DNA of 64,000 nt, from NCBI RefSeq assembly GCF_014803385.1, contig NZ_JACYFC010000001.1:330136-394135 (forward strand), given 5' to 3'. Positions 35,520 through 44,125 of this stretch are shown piece after piece. The stretch comes from Marinomonas colpomeniae (GTDB taxonomy: Bacteria; Pseudomonadota; Gammaproteobacteria; Pseudomonadales; Marinomonadaceae). The notes beneath the pieces are model-generated. The model did no database searches. It worked only from the letters and a program-made list of their open reading frames with translations, and had not been told where the DNA came from. Position numbers and translations under genes: made by a program. The number at the start of each line of letters is the position of its first letter. Position 1 is the stretch's first letter.

Positions 35520-36799
35520 AGTTTGATCTCAACCTCATGGCTTTCTTCAACGGGAGTGATAGACGAATCGGCGTCGACCAACATTTCTGCGGTTGCTACA
35601 GAGGATACTGTTAATGCCACAGGGATCTGATCGCCCTGATCTTCGATGATCATCGCTGGCTGGTAATGTATTCGATACAAGGCAACAAGAGACACTACGA
35701 TATTGAGTGCCGCGACAAACCAAAATAAAGCATCAATTCGAATGGTATCCATTAGTGCGGCAGCAGCAAGAGGTCCAATCATACCGCCAACACCATTGAG
35801 TAAAATCATACCGCTACTAGCGGAAAGAATTTGCTCAGGACGTAATTGGTCATTCATGTGAGAAGAGGCTAAAGAATACATAGGGAAGACAAACGCACCG
35901 ACAGCAAACATGCCCATCATCATCACTAATTGATTATTAAGACTGCCACCGAGCGGAACAATAAACGCAGATAATGCGCCAACAATACTTACCCAAAGAA
36001 TGGTTACTCGTCGATCTTGTCGATCAGATAGCTTACCTATTGGCCATTGTAATAACATTCCACCTACGTAACTGGCACCAATGAAAAGTGATATTTCAGC
36101 GACGTTCATACCGATACTTTTGGCATAAAGTGCGCCAAGACCCAATAAAGCACCCGAAGTAACCCCAGCAATGGTGACGCCTGTGACACCAAGTGGTGCG
36201 GTTTTGACTAGGCTAAGGATGTTGAGCTTTTCAGGTATATGAATCGTAGGGGATGGCGTACGTACTAGCAGCAGAGGTACAAGGGCTAATGAAATCAAAA
36301 CTGATGTCAAAATAAACAAGCCATAACCACTAGGAGGCGAAAGGTTTAGTAAAAACTGGCCAAGTGTTTGACTGGCCCATATTTCAATAATGTATATAGA
36401 AAACAAACGACCGCGAGTTTTGTTTGTCGCGATCTCGTTAAGCCAGCTCTCAGTGACGATAAATAGAGCGGCATAACATAAGCCTGTTCCCATTCGCATC
36501 AACATCCAAAACCATGGATTGACGACTACAGATTGCATAAGAATCGTGATAGAAGCCAAAGATGCAACCGCGGCAAACACTCGAATATGCCCCACGTTCT
36601 TAACCCAGTTTGGAACCAATAAGGAACCAATCACGAAGCCAAGATAATAAGACGACATGATCAAACCTGTGGCCGTCGTATTAAAGTCTTCGATGGAGGC
36701 TCGAATACCGATCAGAGAGCTTTGTAAAGCACTCGCCATGGTTAAGATGGCAATACCAAAGAGCAAGCTCCAGATGGGAAATAGGGTTTGTTTTAACAT
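35516..36799 (-). CDS. Major facilitator superfamily transporter (YcaD-like)
   Basis: This 427-residue MFS protein has 12 predicted membrane segments: FGIAILTMASALQSSLIGIR at the start and the loop motif IGKLSDRQDRRVTILWVSIV between segments 8 and 9. The substrate is unknown. The last 45 or so residues are a polar cytoplasmic tail. The TAG stop lies within the CTAG target duplication of the adjacent MITE. The reading frame therefore ends exactly at the element border and was preserved by the duplication, or possibly created by it. Confidence 0.9.
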   Translation of the reverse strand: MLKQTLFPIWSLLFGIAILTMASALQSSLIGIRASIEDFNTTATGLIMSSYYLGFVIGSLLVPNWVKNVGHIRVFAAVASLASITILMQSVVVNPWFWMLMRMGTGLCYAALFIVTESWLNEIATNKTRGRLFSIYIIEIWASQTLGQFLLNLSPPSGYGLFILTSVLISLALVPLLLVRTPSPTIHIPEKLNILSLVKTAPLGVTGVTIAGVTSGALLGLGALYAKSIGMNVAEISLFIGASYVGGMLLQWPIGKLSDRQDRRVTILWVSIVGALSAFIVPLGGSLNNQLVMMMGMFAVGAFVFPMYSLASSHMNDQLRPEQILSASSGMILLNGVGGMIGPLAAAALMDTIRIDALFWFVAALNIVVSLVALYRIHYQPAMIIEDQGDQIPVALTVSSVATAEMLVDADSSITPVEESHEVEIKL

Positions 36800-37027
36800 G
36801 CAATATCCTTGAGCTAGCTGCGTATTAAAAATGAAATGCGAAACGGTTCGAATTGGTCATTATTTCGGCAGACTATACCGATTGAAATTCTGAATGCAAT
36901 CACTATCGACGAGTTAAAAGATAGTAAAGAAAAACATACGTTTTTGAGAAAAAGCAGCTCGCCAATAATTGATAGGTTGACACTATTAATTCTTTATTTG
37001 ATTTGTCTTTTCACTTTGACTCCATAT

Positions 37028-37058
37028 AAAAAAGGCGAACTTTGGTAAGTTCACCTTT
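37028..37058. terminator. Terminator at the end of the choline transport operon
   Basis: AAAAGGCGAACTT / AAGTTCACCTTTT with a TGGT loop (one bulge) is flanked by A and T runs. It lies 38 nt beyond the choV stop on the minus strand. The rest of 36800-37095 is short AT-rich DNA with no supported gene. Confidence 0.8.
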
Positions 37059-37095
37059 TGGGTATTAAGAGTTAATGCTCAAGTATCGTTAAGAA

Positions 37096-38286
37096 TTACG
37101 CCGCTTCTGTATCGCGTCCAAAATGCTTACCAAGCAAGGCATGGTAAAAATTGTGATCGTTTAAGATGCCTACGCATTTTTCATTCTCTTCCAACACCAT
37201 AAAATGTTTCGAATAGTAGCGAATTTCGACTGCATCACGCATGGCGATATTGGCTGGCACAATGAAGATGGCGTTATCCGGAATGTTGTCTAAAACCATA
37301 TTCGGTGTCCAAGAGACGGTCGGAACTTCACCTTCAAGGTTTTGTATAGACGTTAATTTTCCATCGCTTAGTTCCAGCCACATGCCATTTTCCATCACCA
37401 CTTTACTGTCTTGTACTGCCAGTTCAGACAGTGGCGTCATTAATGAATTACCACGTAAAACATTCAATGGATTGGTGTGAGCAACAAAGTTTTCGACGTA
37501 TTCTGTCGCGGGGTTCAAAACGATTTGCTCAGGTGTGTCTTCTTGAATAATTTTCGCAGATTCCATGATTGCGATTTTAGTACCGATTTTTAGCGCTTCG
37601 TCTAGATCATGGCTTACGAAAATAATGGTTTTATTTAAACGCTTTTGCAGTTCAATCAGCTCGTCTTGTAGCTGAGTACGAATCAATGGATCCAACGCTG
37701 AGAAAGGCTCATCCATTAACAAGACATCTGTGTCCATTGCAAAAGCACGAGCAAGGCCAACACGTTGACGCATACCGCCAGATAATTCATCTGGTTTCTT
37801 ATCTGCCCACTGATCTAAGCTAACCATCTTGAGCTGTTCACGAGCTTTTATAAAACGCTCTGTTTTTGGCATGCCTTGCATTTCTAAACCAAAGGCAACG
37901 TTTTCTAAAACCGTTAACCAAGGCATTAATGCAAAGCTTTGAAACACCATAGATACTCGGTGTGTACGCATGTGGCGCAAAGTGGCTTCGTCACACTTGG
38001 CCATGTCGACCATATTGTCGCCGTCTCTAACAAGGCAGCGTCCACGAGCGATTTTATTTAAACCATTGATGGCGCGAAGTAAGGTAGATTTACCTGATCC
38101 AGATAAACCCATTAAGACGCAAATTTCGCCTTCGTTAACTTCAATGCTGGCGTTTTGTACGCCAACCACGTCACCTGTCATACCTATGATTTGATCTCGG
38201 CTATGACCTTTATCCATAAGAGGAAGTGTTTGAGCTTTATTGTCACCAAAGACAATATCGACGTTTTCAATTGTTACAACAGCCAT
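37096..38286 (-). CDS. choV: Choline/glycine betaine ABC transporter ATP-binding protein
   Basis: This is the ATPase of a ProU-type osmoprotectant importer, 396 residues. It has Walker A GLSGSGKST (about residues 59-67), signature LSGGMRQRVGLARAF, Walker B DVLLMDEPFSALDP and a C-terminal CBS-like region (about 280-390) typical of ProV/ChoV. It is last in betI-choX-choW-choV with a 3-nt gap to choW. Choline preference is inferred from BetI linkage and ChoX; glycine betaine uptake is possible. Confidence 0.93.
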   Translation of the reverse strand: MAVVTIENVDIVFGDNKAQTLPLMDKGHSRDQIIGMTGDVVGVQNASIEVNEGEICVLMGLSGSGKSTLLRAINGLNKIARGRCLVRDGDNMVDMAKCDEATLRHMRTHRVSMVFQSFALMPWLTVLENVAFGLEMQGMPKTERFIKAREQLKMVSLDQWADKKPDELSGGMRQRVGLARAFAMDTDVLLMDEPFSALDPLIRTQLQDELIELQKRLNKTIIFVSHDLDEALKIGTKIAIMESAKIIQEDTPEQIVLNPATEYVENFVAHTNPLNVLRGNSLMTPLSELAVQDSKVVMENGMWLELSDGKLTSIQNLEGEVPTVSWTPNMVLDNIPDNAIFIVPANIAMRDAVEIRYYSKHFMVLEENEKCVGILNDHNFYHALLGKHFGRDTEAA

Positions 38287-38289
38287 AAA

Positions 38290-39135
38290 TTATCCTTCGC
38301 TCTTCGCGGATGGTGACTTACAAATACGATCTAGCATGATGGCAACCAATACAATGGCGATTCCAGCTTCAAAACCTTGGGAAATATTGACGGTATTCAA
38401 AGCACGTACAACGGGCTTTCCTAGGCCATCAGCACCAACAAGAGCAGCGATAACCACCATAGATAAAGACAACATAATACATTGAGTCACACCTGCCATA
38501 ATGTTTGGCATAGCAGCAGGCAATTCAACTTTGTAGAGTAATTTTGATTTTGTACAACCAAATGCCAAACCCGCTTCAAGTAGCTCGTTAGGCACTTTAC
38601 TGACGCCTAAGTACGTTAAACGTATTGGTGCGGCAATGGCGAAAATAATGGTTGAAATTAGGCCGGGAACATAGCCCAATCCAAATAAAATAAGGGTGGG
38701 AATGAGATAAACAAACGTGGGAATGGTCTGCATCAAATCCAAAATCGGGCGCAAGATTGTGTATAGCCAAGGACGATGCGCTGCCGCAATACCGATAGGC
38801 ACACCAATTAACACGCTAATAGCGGTAGCAGATACCACAAGTACGAGAGTTTGAATGGTTTCTACCCAATAACCCATATTAATAATGAATAGCAGTGCGG
38901 CGGTAATGAAAATTAATAAGCCAATGCTGCGGTGGAGAAACCAAACACCTAATAAAACGATACCTATAACAATAAGAGGGTGAACCGATTCAATGGTATC
39001 GACCATAGAAACAATCATTGTTTCTAAAACGATAGAAATTAGATCAAAAAAACCGGAAGCCGCACTCACTAGCCAATCAACAAAGTTTTCCATCCAAGCG
39101 CCAAGAGGGATCTTGTTATCCGTCAGCCAATTCAT
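38290..39135 (-). CDS. choW: Choline ABC transporter permease
   Basis: This 281-residue ProW-type permease has about six or seven membrane segments. The conserved binding-protein-dependent transport loop reads KVPNELLEAGLAFGCTKSKL (the EAA-type motif contacting the ATPase). The N-terminal soluble stretch WLTDNKIPLGAWMENFVDWL is typical of the family. It lies between choX and choV, and choV starts 3 nt later, so the two are translationally coupled. Confidence 0.93.
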   Translation of the reverse strand: MNWLTDNKIPLGAWMENFVDWLVSAASGFFDLISIVLETMIVSMVDTIESVHPLIVIGIVLLGVWFLHRSIGLLIFITAALLFIINMGYWVETIQTLVLVVSATAISVLIGVPIGIAAAHRPWLYTILRPILDLMQTIPTFVYLIPTLILFGLGYVPGLISTIIFAIAAPIRLTYLGVSKVPNELLEAGLAFGCTKSKLLYKVELPAAMPNIMAGVTQCIMLSLSMVVIAALVGADGLGKPVVRALNTVNISQGFEAGIAIVLVAIMLDRICKSPSAKSEG

Positions 39136-39162
39136 ATGTGTTCTCCCGATATTTAAAATAAT

Positions 39163-39194
39163 ACACCCTAAGTGGTGTATGCCACGAAGGGTGT
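39163..39194 (-). promoter_or_regulatory. Intercistronic hairpin between choX and choW
   Basis: ACACCCT and AGGGTGT form a stem enclosing an inner TGGTGTA/TGCCA region in the choX-choW gap. Read on the minus strand it is followed by ATTATTTT. Such hairpins after a binding-protein gene often protect the upstream message or terminate part of transcription, giving more binding protein than permease. The role is inferred. Confidence 0.5.
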
Positions 39195-39256
39195 GTTTTT
39201 TGTTAGTAACTAATGTTACTAAGAGTACTGATTAAGTCTTTGTTATCGATCTAGTA

Positions 39257-40192
39257 TTAAAGGCCTAAATGTGATTTGACAGCACTAAGACCATTGTCAC
39301 CAGATGCAGTTGTTACGCCTGCAAGCCATTTATCAAGAACTCCTGGGTTTGCTTTTAACCAAGCTTTAGCGGCAAGGCTTGGCTTCTGACCATCATCAAG
39401 AATGGCGCCCATGATTTCGTTTTCCATTGGCAAAGAGAACGTTAGGTTTGTTAGTAACGCACCTACGTTAGAGCATTCTTGAATATAGCCTTTACGTACG
39501 TTGGTATGTACATTGGCACCACCAAAATCTGGGCCGAAAAAATCGTCGCCACCAGATAGGTATTCCATTTCAAAGTTGGCGTTCATTGGGTGTGGAGCCC
39601 AACCAAGGAAGGCAATCCACTTATCGCGACGAGCATTACGGCTTACTTGTGAAAGCATGCCAGCTTCGCTTGATTCAACCAGTTGGAAGTCGCTTAAGTC
39701 GAAAGCATTTGAGTCGATCATGCTTTGTATAATACGGTTGCCATCATTACCAGGTTCGATGCCGTAAATGCGACCAGAAAATTCTTTACGGTGTTTTGCA
39801 ATATCGGCAAAATCAGTAACACCAGCATCATAAGCAGGTTTGCTAACCGCTAGAGTGTACTTGGCACCGACTAAGTTAGGACCTAGGTCTTCAACCGTAC
39901 CTGCTTTTAGATAAGGGTCTATATCAGCTTGCATCGTTGGCATCCAGTTTCCTAGAAATACATCGATGTCGCCATTAGCAAGTGATGTATAAGTAACAGG
40001 AACAGATAATAACTGTGTTTTTGTTTTGTAGCCTAAGCCTTCAGCAATTTCACTAACAACTGCTGTTGTTGCAGTAATGTCCGTCCAACCAACATCAGAA
40101 AAACGTACCGTTGAACAATCTGCAGCCATAGTTAAGCCAGAAACACTTGCCATACTAATGGCTATCGCGGTTTTCTTTGCCTTGTTTAACAT
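39257..40192 (-). CDS. choX: Choline ABC transporter substrate-binding protein
   Basis: This periplasmic binding protein of 311 residues has a Sec signal peptide (KKTAIAISMASVSGLTMAA) cleaved before DCSTVRFSDVGWTD. The ChoX/ProX-type fold carries the aromatic cage residues expected for a quaternary ammonium ligand (VGWTD, LGNWMP, FLGWAPHPMN). The start codon lies within the last codons of betI (7-nt overlap), coupling regulator and transporter expression. A hairpin follows before choW. Confidence 0.93.
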   Translation of the reverse strand: MLNKAKKTAIAISMASVSGLTMAADCSTVRFSDVGWTDITATTAVVSEIAEGLGYKTKTQLLSVPVTYTSLANGDIDVFLGNWMPTMQADIDPYLKAGTVEDLGPNLVGAKYTLAVSKPAYDAGVTDFADIAKHRKEFSGRIYGIEPGNDGNRIIQSMIDSNAFDLSDFQLVESSEAGMLSQVSRNARRDKWIAFLGWAPHPMNANFEMEYLSGGDDFFGPDFGGANVHTNVRKGYIQECSNVGALLTNLTFSLPMENEIMGAILDDGQKPSLAAKAWLKANPGVLDKWLAGVTTASGDNGLSAVKSHLGL

Positions 40193-40785
40193 ACTTTACC
40201 CTCTTTATTATTGAACACTAAATTTAAATAATGCTGTATTTGTTGTGCTGATATTTCCTTATCAATACCGCCTGCCAATGAGCCTCGTAACCACATACCA
40301 TCAATGAGTGCTGCGACAGTTAGTGCGATATTTCGTGCTGTTTCAGTTTCAAATTCTTCTTTTAGTACACACACTAGCGATGTTTGTAATCGCTTAGAGT
40401 AGACATTTTGTAATCGATATAATGACGGCTTGTGCATAGCCGATGCCCAAAACCCCATCCAAGCCTTTACCACTTGAGGGTGTGTTTGGGACTGACTAAA
40501 ACTGGCTTTTACAATCGCCATTACTTTAGTTTTAGCAGGTTTGTTTTTCGTTTTTATGACTTCTTCGGACAAAATTTCAAAGAATTCACGAATTAGGCTC
40601 TTCATTGTTTCTTCGTAGAGACCATCTTTACCGCCAAAGTAGTGATTAATTATGGCAGGAGATACTCCAGCTTTTTTACCTATTACACTAACTGTTGCAC
40701 CAGCAAAGCCATGTTTGTCTATAGCTCTTATTGCGGCCTCGATGAGCTGAGGCTTTCTTATTTCGGGCATTCCGATTTTTGGCAT
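40186..40785 (-). CDS. betI: TetR-family repressor BetI
   Basis: This 199-residue regulator of choline uptake and glycine betaine synthesis is relieved by choline in characterised BetI proteins. The N-terminus reads MPKIGMPEIRKPQLIEAAIR, followed by the HTH GFAGATVSVIGKKAGVSPAI. The C-terminal ligand domain contains VKAWMGFWASAMH and ALIDGMWLRGSLAGG, typical of BetI. It is first in the operon and overlaps choX. betA and betB are not in this window. A promoter with a palindromic operator lies just upstream. Confidence 0.94.
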   Translation of the reverse strand: MPKIGMPEIRKPQLIEAAIRAIDKHGFAGATVSVIGKKAGVSPAIINHYFGGKDGLYEETMKSLIREFFEILSEEVIKTKNKPAKTKVMAIVKASFSQSQTHPQVVKAWMGFWASAMHKPSLYRLQNVYSKRLQTSLVCVLKEEFETETARNIALTVAALIDGMWLRGSLAGGIDKEISAQQIQHYLNLVFNNKEGKVC

Positions 40786-40800
40786 TATGGTCTCTTTTTA

Positions 40801-40854
40801 TTAAACAAGCGTTTAACTAAAACTATACTAGGCTGATTGTGTGATTTAGGTCAA
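40801..40854 (-). promoter_or_regulatory. Promoter and probable BetI operator of the betI-choXWV operon
   Basis: Read on the minus strand, TTGACC (40854-40849), an 18-nt spacer and TAGTAT (40830-40825) form a sigma-70-like promoter. Directly downstream is the palindrome TTAAAC-GCTT-GTTTAA (40801-40816), placed to block initiation. This suggests autoregulation by BetI. Confidence 0.65.
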
Positions 40855-40995
40855 CCCTTGACAATTCTAAATATTAGTACTCTAAGTAAATTAAGCAATT
40901 GATTTATAAGGATATTGTTGTCCTTTTAAAAAAACTTGTCTCTTTTAGTGATTACTTTTGTCGGTTTAAGATAAAAAATAAGGATTTTTGTCTAC

Positions 40996-41029
40996 GTTAA
41001 TCTAAATAACCTAGGTTATTTAGATTAAC
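40996..41029. repeat. Perfect 34-bp palindrome upstream of the C-S lyase gene
   Basis: GTTAATCTAAATAACCT is followed at once by its exact reverse complement, with no spacer and no mismatch. No T-run follows, so it is not a standard terminator. It lies 90 bp before the PatB-like gene. Possible roles are an operator for a dimeric regulator, a cruciform, or a tiny repeat element. The rest of 40855-41118 shows no gene. Confidence 0.9.
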
Positions 41030-41118
41030 TCCCTTGCTTTAAATATCGCTAGAACTGGAGTTTATTACTAAGATCATGGTAATTATAAAGGTAAATTTAT
41101 GTTTGGAGCTTTAATTAA

Positions 41119-42273
41119 ATGAATACCTCTTCTTCCGTATTTGACACTTTAATAGACCGATCTGGAATGTGCAGTGATAAATGGTCTAAATACCCTGATA
41201 ATGTCATTCCAATGTGGGTTGCAGATATGGACTTCGATTCTCCTGACTGCATTAAAAAAGCATTACACCAACGAGTTGATGAAGGTGTATATGGATATAC
41301 TCATACTCCGAAGGCCCTAGTCGCAGCAATTCAATCACATCTCAAAACTCGTTATAGCTGGGAAGTATCCGCTACAAACTTAGTGCATTTACCTGGATTA
41401 GTTTGTGCGTTGCACTTAAGCGTCAGAATTTTTTCTGATGAAGGTGATGGTATCGTTGTACCTGGTCCTGTTTATTATCATTTAACCAAAGCACCTTTAT
41501 TAGCTGGTCGCGATTTAACCAGTGTAGATATGGTAATCGAGAAGGATCGTTGGGTACCAGATATGGCACAATTCGAAGCGGCTTGTGCTAAGTCGAATAG
41601 TAAAATGATCCTTTTATGCAACCCCCATAACCCTGGTGGAACGGTATATACAAAAGCTGAGCTGATAAGTATTCATGCTTTAGCGGAAAAATATAACCTA
41701 ATTGTAGTGAGCGATGAAATACATTGTGACTTGGTTTTAGATGGCTTGCCTCATGTGCCTTTTGCTAGTTTGAATCATGATGCCGCTAATCGCACGATTA
41801 CCTTAATGGCCCCAAGTAAAACCTTTAATGTTGCCGGATTAGGCTATGCTTTTGCGGTAATTGAAAATGCAGAATTGCGTGCTGAGTTTAATCAAGGAAA
41901 AACAGGACTGGTGGCTTCTCCTAATATGTTAGGTTTAACGGCAGCGATAGCTGCCTATGAACATGGCCAAGAATGGCATAAAGAGTTATTGGTTTATTTA
42001 GCAAAAAATCGTGATTTTTTAGAAGAAAGATTAGCGCCTACACCAATGAAAATGTTACATCTGGAAGCTACTTATCTTGCGTGGATTGACGTGTCTGGAT
42101 TGTCTTTGGAAGACCCTTATCAATTCTTTTTGGACGCTGGTGTGGGGGTATCAAACGGTAAAGACTTTGGCAATTCTAATTATCTTCGCCTAAACTTTGG
42201 GTGCCCTAAAACCACTCTTGAACAAGCCATAATTCGTATTGAAGATGCTTTAAAAAAACATGGTCTGATGTGA
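41119..42273 (+). CDS. MalY/PatB-family C-S lyase or aminotransferase (PLP)
   Basis: This 384-residue PLP enzyme of the MalY/PatB subgroup of class I/II aminotransferases starts VFDTLIDRSGMCSDKWSKYP and has VIPMWVADMDFDSP, the hallmark of the subgroup. The PLP lysine is in APSKTFNVAGL (about residue 234), with CNPHNPGGTVY and VVSDEIHCDLVLDG upstream. Members cleave cystathionine or cysteine-S-conjugates, and some act as aminotransferases. It is probably monocistronic, with the palindrome upstream. Confidence 0.92.
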   Translation: MNTSSSVFDTLIDRSGMCSDKWSKYPDNVIPMWVADMDFDSPDCIKKALHQRVDEGVYGYTHTPKALVAAIQSHLKTRYSWEVSATNLVHLPGLVCALHLSVRIFSDEGDGIVVPGPVYYHLTKAPLLAGRDLTSVDMVIEKDRWVPDMAQFEAACAKSNSKMILLCNPHNPGGTVYTKAELISIHALAEKYNLIVVSDEIHCDLVLDGLPHVPFASLNHDAANRTITLMAPSKTFNVAGLGYAFAVIENAELRAEFNQGKTGLVASPNMLGLTAAIAAYEHGQEWHKELLVYLAKNRDFLEERLAPTPMKMLHLEATYLAWIDVSGLSLEDPYQFFLDAGVGVSNGKDFGNSNYLRLNFGCPKTTLEQAIIRIEDALKKHGLM

Positions 42274-42370
42274 TTTACTTTATTCAAATAAAGTATGTTG
42301 TCGAATTAGTGGGTTTTTAATAGATATAAAAAAAACCGGAGCGTTGAGCTCTACTGCAGAGGTTATTATT

Positions 42371-42751
42371 TTGACTGTAATATCAGATGATTTTGTTGAA
42401 CATTATGTTCAAAGTACTTCTTTAGAAATGCGTTCGGATTTATTAGAAATTATTGAAATGATGAAATCTATTGCTCCAGATGCCGAATTGACCAGCGACT
42501 TGGGTATTCCATATTTCCAGTTAGATTCTAGCTGGTTGTATGGTGTGGCTGCGAGAGAAGATCATTTACATGTGTATTTTTCAGATCTTAGTTTGTTGCA
42601 CGCCTTTGAAAAACGATTACGTCATGCTCAATTCGGTAATAACTGCTTAATTATTCATCGTTTAAGTGATATTAACCGGAATGTTTTTGTCGAACTGCTT
42701 GGACAAATGAAAGTCCATTTTGATAACAGTATTGAAAAAATAAAACGCTAA
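42371..42751 (+). CDS. DUF1801/YdhG-like protein
   Basis: This small protein of about 126 residues has the DUF1801-like arrangement: an N-terminal helix (RSDLLEIIEMMKSIAPDAEL), then a short beta sheet with LGIPYFQLDSSWLYGVAARE and a C-terminal helix. No enzymatic function is known. There is no ATG near the start. I prefer TTG 42371 with GAGG 8 nt upstream; TTG 42344 in frame has a poorly spaced site. Start and family are both moderately certain. Confidence 0.65.
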   Translation: MTVISDDFVEHYVQSTSLEMRSDLLEIIEMMKSIAPDAELTSDLGIPYFQLDSSWLYGVAAREDHLHVYFSDLSLLHAFEKRLRHAQFGNNCLIIHRLSDINRNVFVELLGQMKVHFDNSIEKIKR

Positions 42752-42943
42752 TCGAATATATAAGCACTCCTTAATACTATGCTTAATTTAAAGGTCTACT
42801 GACAAAAATTAGTGAAGTCCTTTAACTGTTTAAATGCCAGTAGACTATATTCTTATTTGACGTCAAACTTAGTGCGTTTTTACGTCCTTCATATGTTGGG
42901 TGTTGATGCTTTTATTCATATTTGTGGCTGTAAGGAGAATCCT

Positions 42944-43990
42944 ATGAAGAATTTACGCTGGGGAATTATTGGAACAGGTCATATTGCGCATTCGTTTGCT
43001 AGTGATTTTTCTCACGTCAAATCAGGTGAACTTCGTGCTGTTGCTTCTCGTAATAAAGCATCTGCAGACCAATTTTCTGCTAAGTTTGATATTGAATTGT
43101 CATTCGTTGATTATTTTTCTCTTATCAATAGTCAAGAGGTGGATGTCATCTACATAGCTACGCCCCATGTTTACCATTATGATCTAACAAAAGCCTGTAT
43201 TTTGGCTGGTAAGGCTGTGTTATGTGAAAAGCCTTTTACTCTTAATGAGCATCAGTCTAAAGAGCTGTATGACCTTGCAGAAAAGCATAATATTTTTGTC
43301 ATGGAGGCCATGTGGACACGTTTCAATCCAGTTATTGAACAAGTACTTGAATGGGTTGAAGAAGGTGAAATTGGTACTTTGAGTAGTATTCAAGCGAACT
43401 TCAATTTTCTTGCGCCAACGGATCCAAGCCATCGCTTGATGAATATTGAATTGGGTGGTGGTGCCTTATTAGACATTGGTATTTATCCTGTGTTTTTAGC
43501 GCAACTATTTTTTGGTAAACCAGACTTTATACAAAACCAAGCTGTCATCGGAGACACGGATGTAGATTTGTTTGAACAGATTTTATTAGGTTGGGAGAAT
43601 GGTCAGCTTGCGTCTTTAGAGGCGTCTTTAATTTCTTGTAATCCTAATCGTGCTGTTTTATCTGGATCTAATGGCTACATTGAAATTGATTCAGAGTGGT
43701 TTAGAGCCAAATCTTGCCGTATTGTGAATGTGGATAATACAGAGCATGCAATAGAATTTGATTTTCCTGGACAGGGTTATCAGTTTGAAGTGGATGAAGT
43801 AAACCGCTGTTTAGAAGAGGGCCTTCTGCAGAGCCCAAATTATAGTTGGAAAGATAGTCTGGAGTTGATAGCGACATTAGATGAAATCCGTCAAGACATG
43901 GGGCTCTACTATCCAAATGAAGGGCTACCAGCTGAAGAGGTGTGTGATATTCATGATCATCATCACGAACATGGGCATCATAAACACTAG
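42944..43990 (+). CDS. Gfo/Idh/MocA-family oxidoreductase with His-rich tail
   Basis: This 348-residue NAD(P)-dependent oxidoreductase begins MKNLRWGIIGTGHIAHSFAS, a Rossmann GxGxxA motif. It continues with YIATPHVYHYDLTKACILAG and CEKPFTLNEHQSKEL, the family EKP signature (about residues 96-98). The C-terminal domain resembles dehydrogenases of sugars or trans-dihydrodiols; the substrate is unknown. ATG 42944 has AAGGAG at the right distance. The last 14 residues (DIHDHHHEHGHHKH) are mostly His, a likely metal-binding tail unusual for the family. A terminator follows. Confidence 0.9.
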   Translation: MKNLRWGIIGTGHIAHSFASDFSHVKSGELRAVASRNKASADQFSAKFDIELSFVDYFSLINSQEVDVIYIATPHVYHYDLTKACILAGKAVLCEKPFTLNEHQSKELYDLAEKHNIFVMEAMWTRFNPVIEQVLEWVEEGEIGTLSSIQANFNFLAPTDPSHRLMNIELGGGALLDIGIYPVFLAQLFFGKPDFIQNQAVIGDTDVDLFEQILLGWENGQLASLEASLISCNPNRAVLSGSNGYIEIDSEWFRAKSCRIVNVDNTEHAIEFDFPGQGYQFEVDEVNRCLEEGLLQSPNYSWKDSLELIATLDEIRQDMGLYYPNEGLPAEEVCDIHDHHHEHGHHKH

Positions 43991-44040
43991 AATATATATT
44001 TATTAAGGGGCCTTGTTAAAGCCTCATAATTTTTTCAATA

Positions 44041-44078
44041 AAAAGCCGCTATACAATATGTTGTATAGCGGCTTTTTT
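44041..44078. terminator. Bidirectional terminator
   Basis: A perfect 16-bp stem AAAAGCCGCTATACAA / TTGTATAGCGGCTTTT with a TATG loop and further T. It lies between the converging oxidoreductase and suhB genes. Confidence 0.95.
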
Positions 44079-44125
44079 ATATCGAATACTTACTTATACG
44101 AGCGTAAGCGTTCTAAATAAATATC

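Noticed and set aside
36836-37048. 70-codon plus-strand frame between the MFS gene and choV
   Set aside because: No recognisable protein; it runs into the operon terminator and lies over the MFS promoter side.
42812-42943. N-terminal extension of the Gfo/Idh/MocA gene from 42812
   Set aside because: The ATG at 42944 has AAGGAG and begins with the Rossmann fold; the extension is not of the family.
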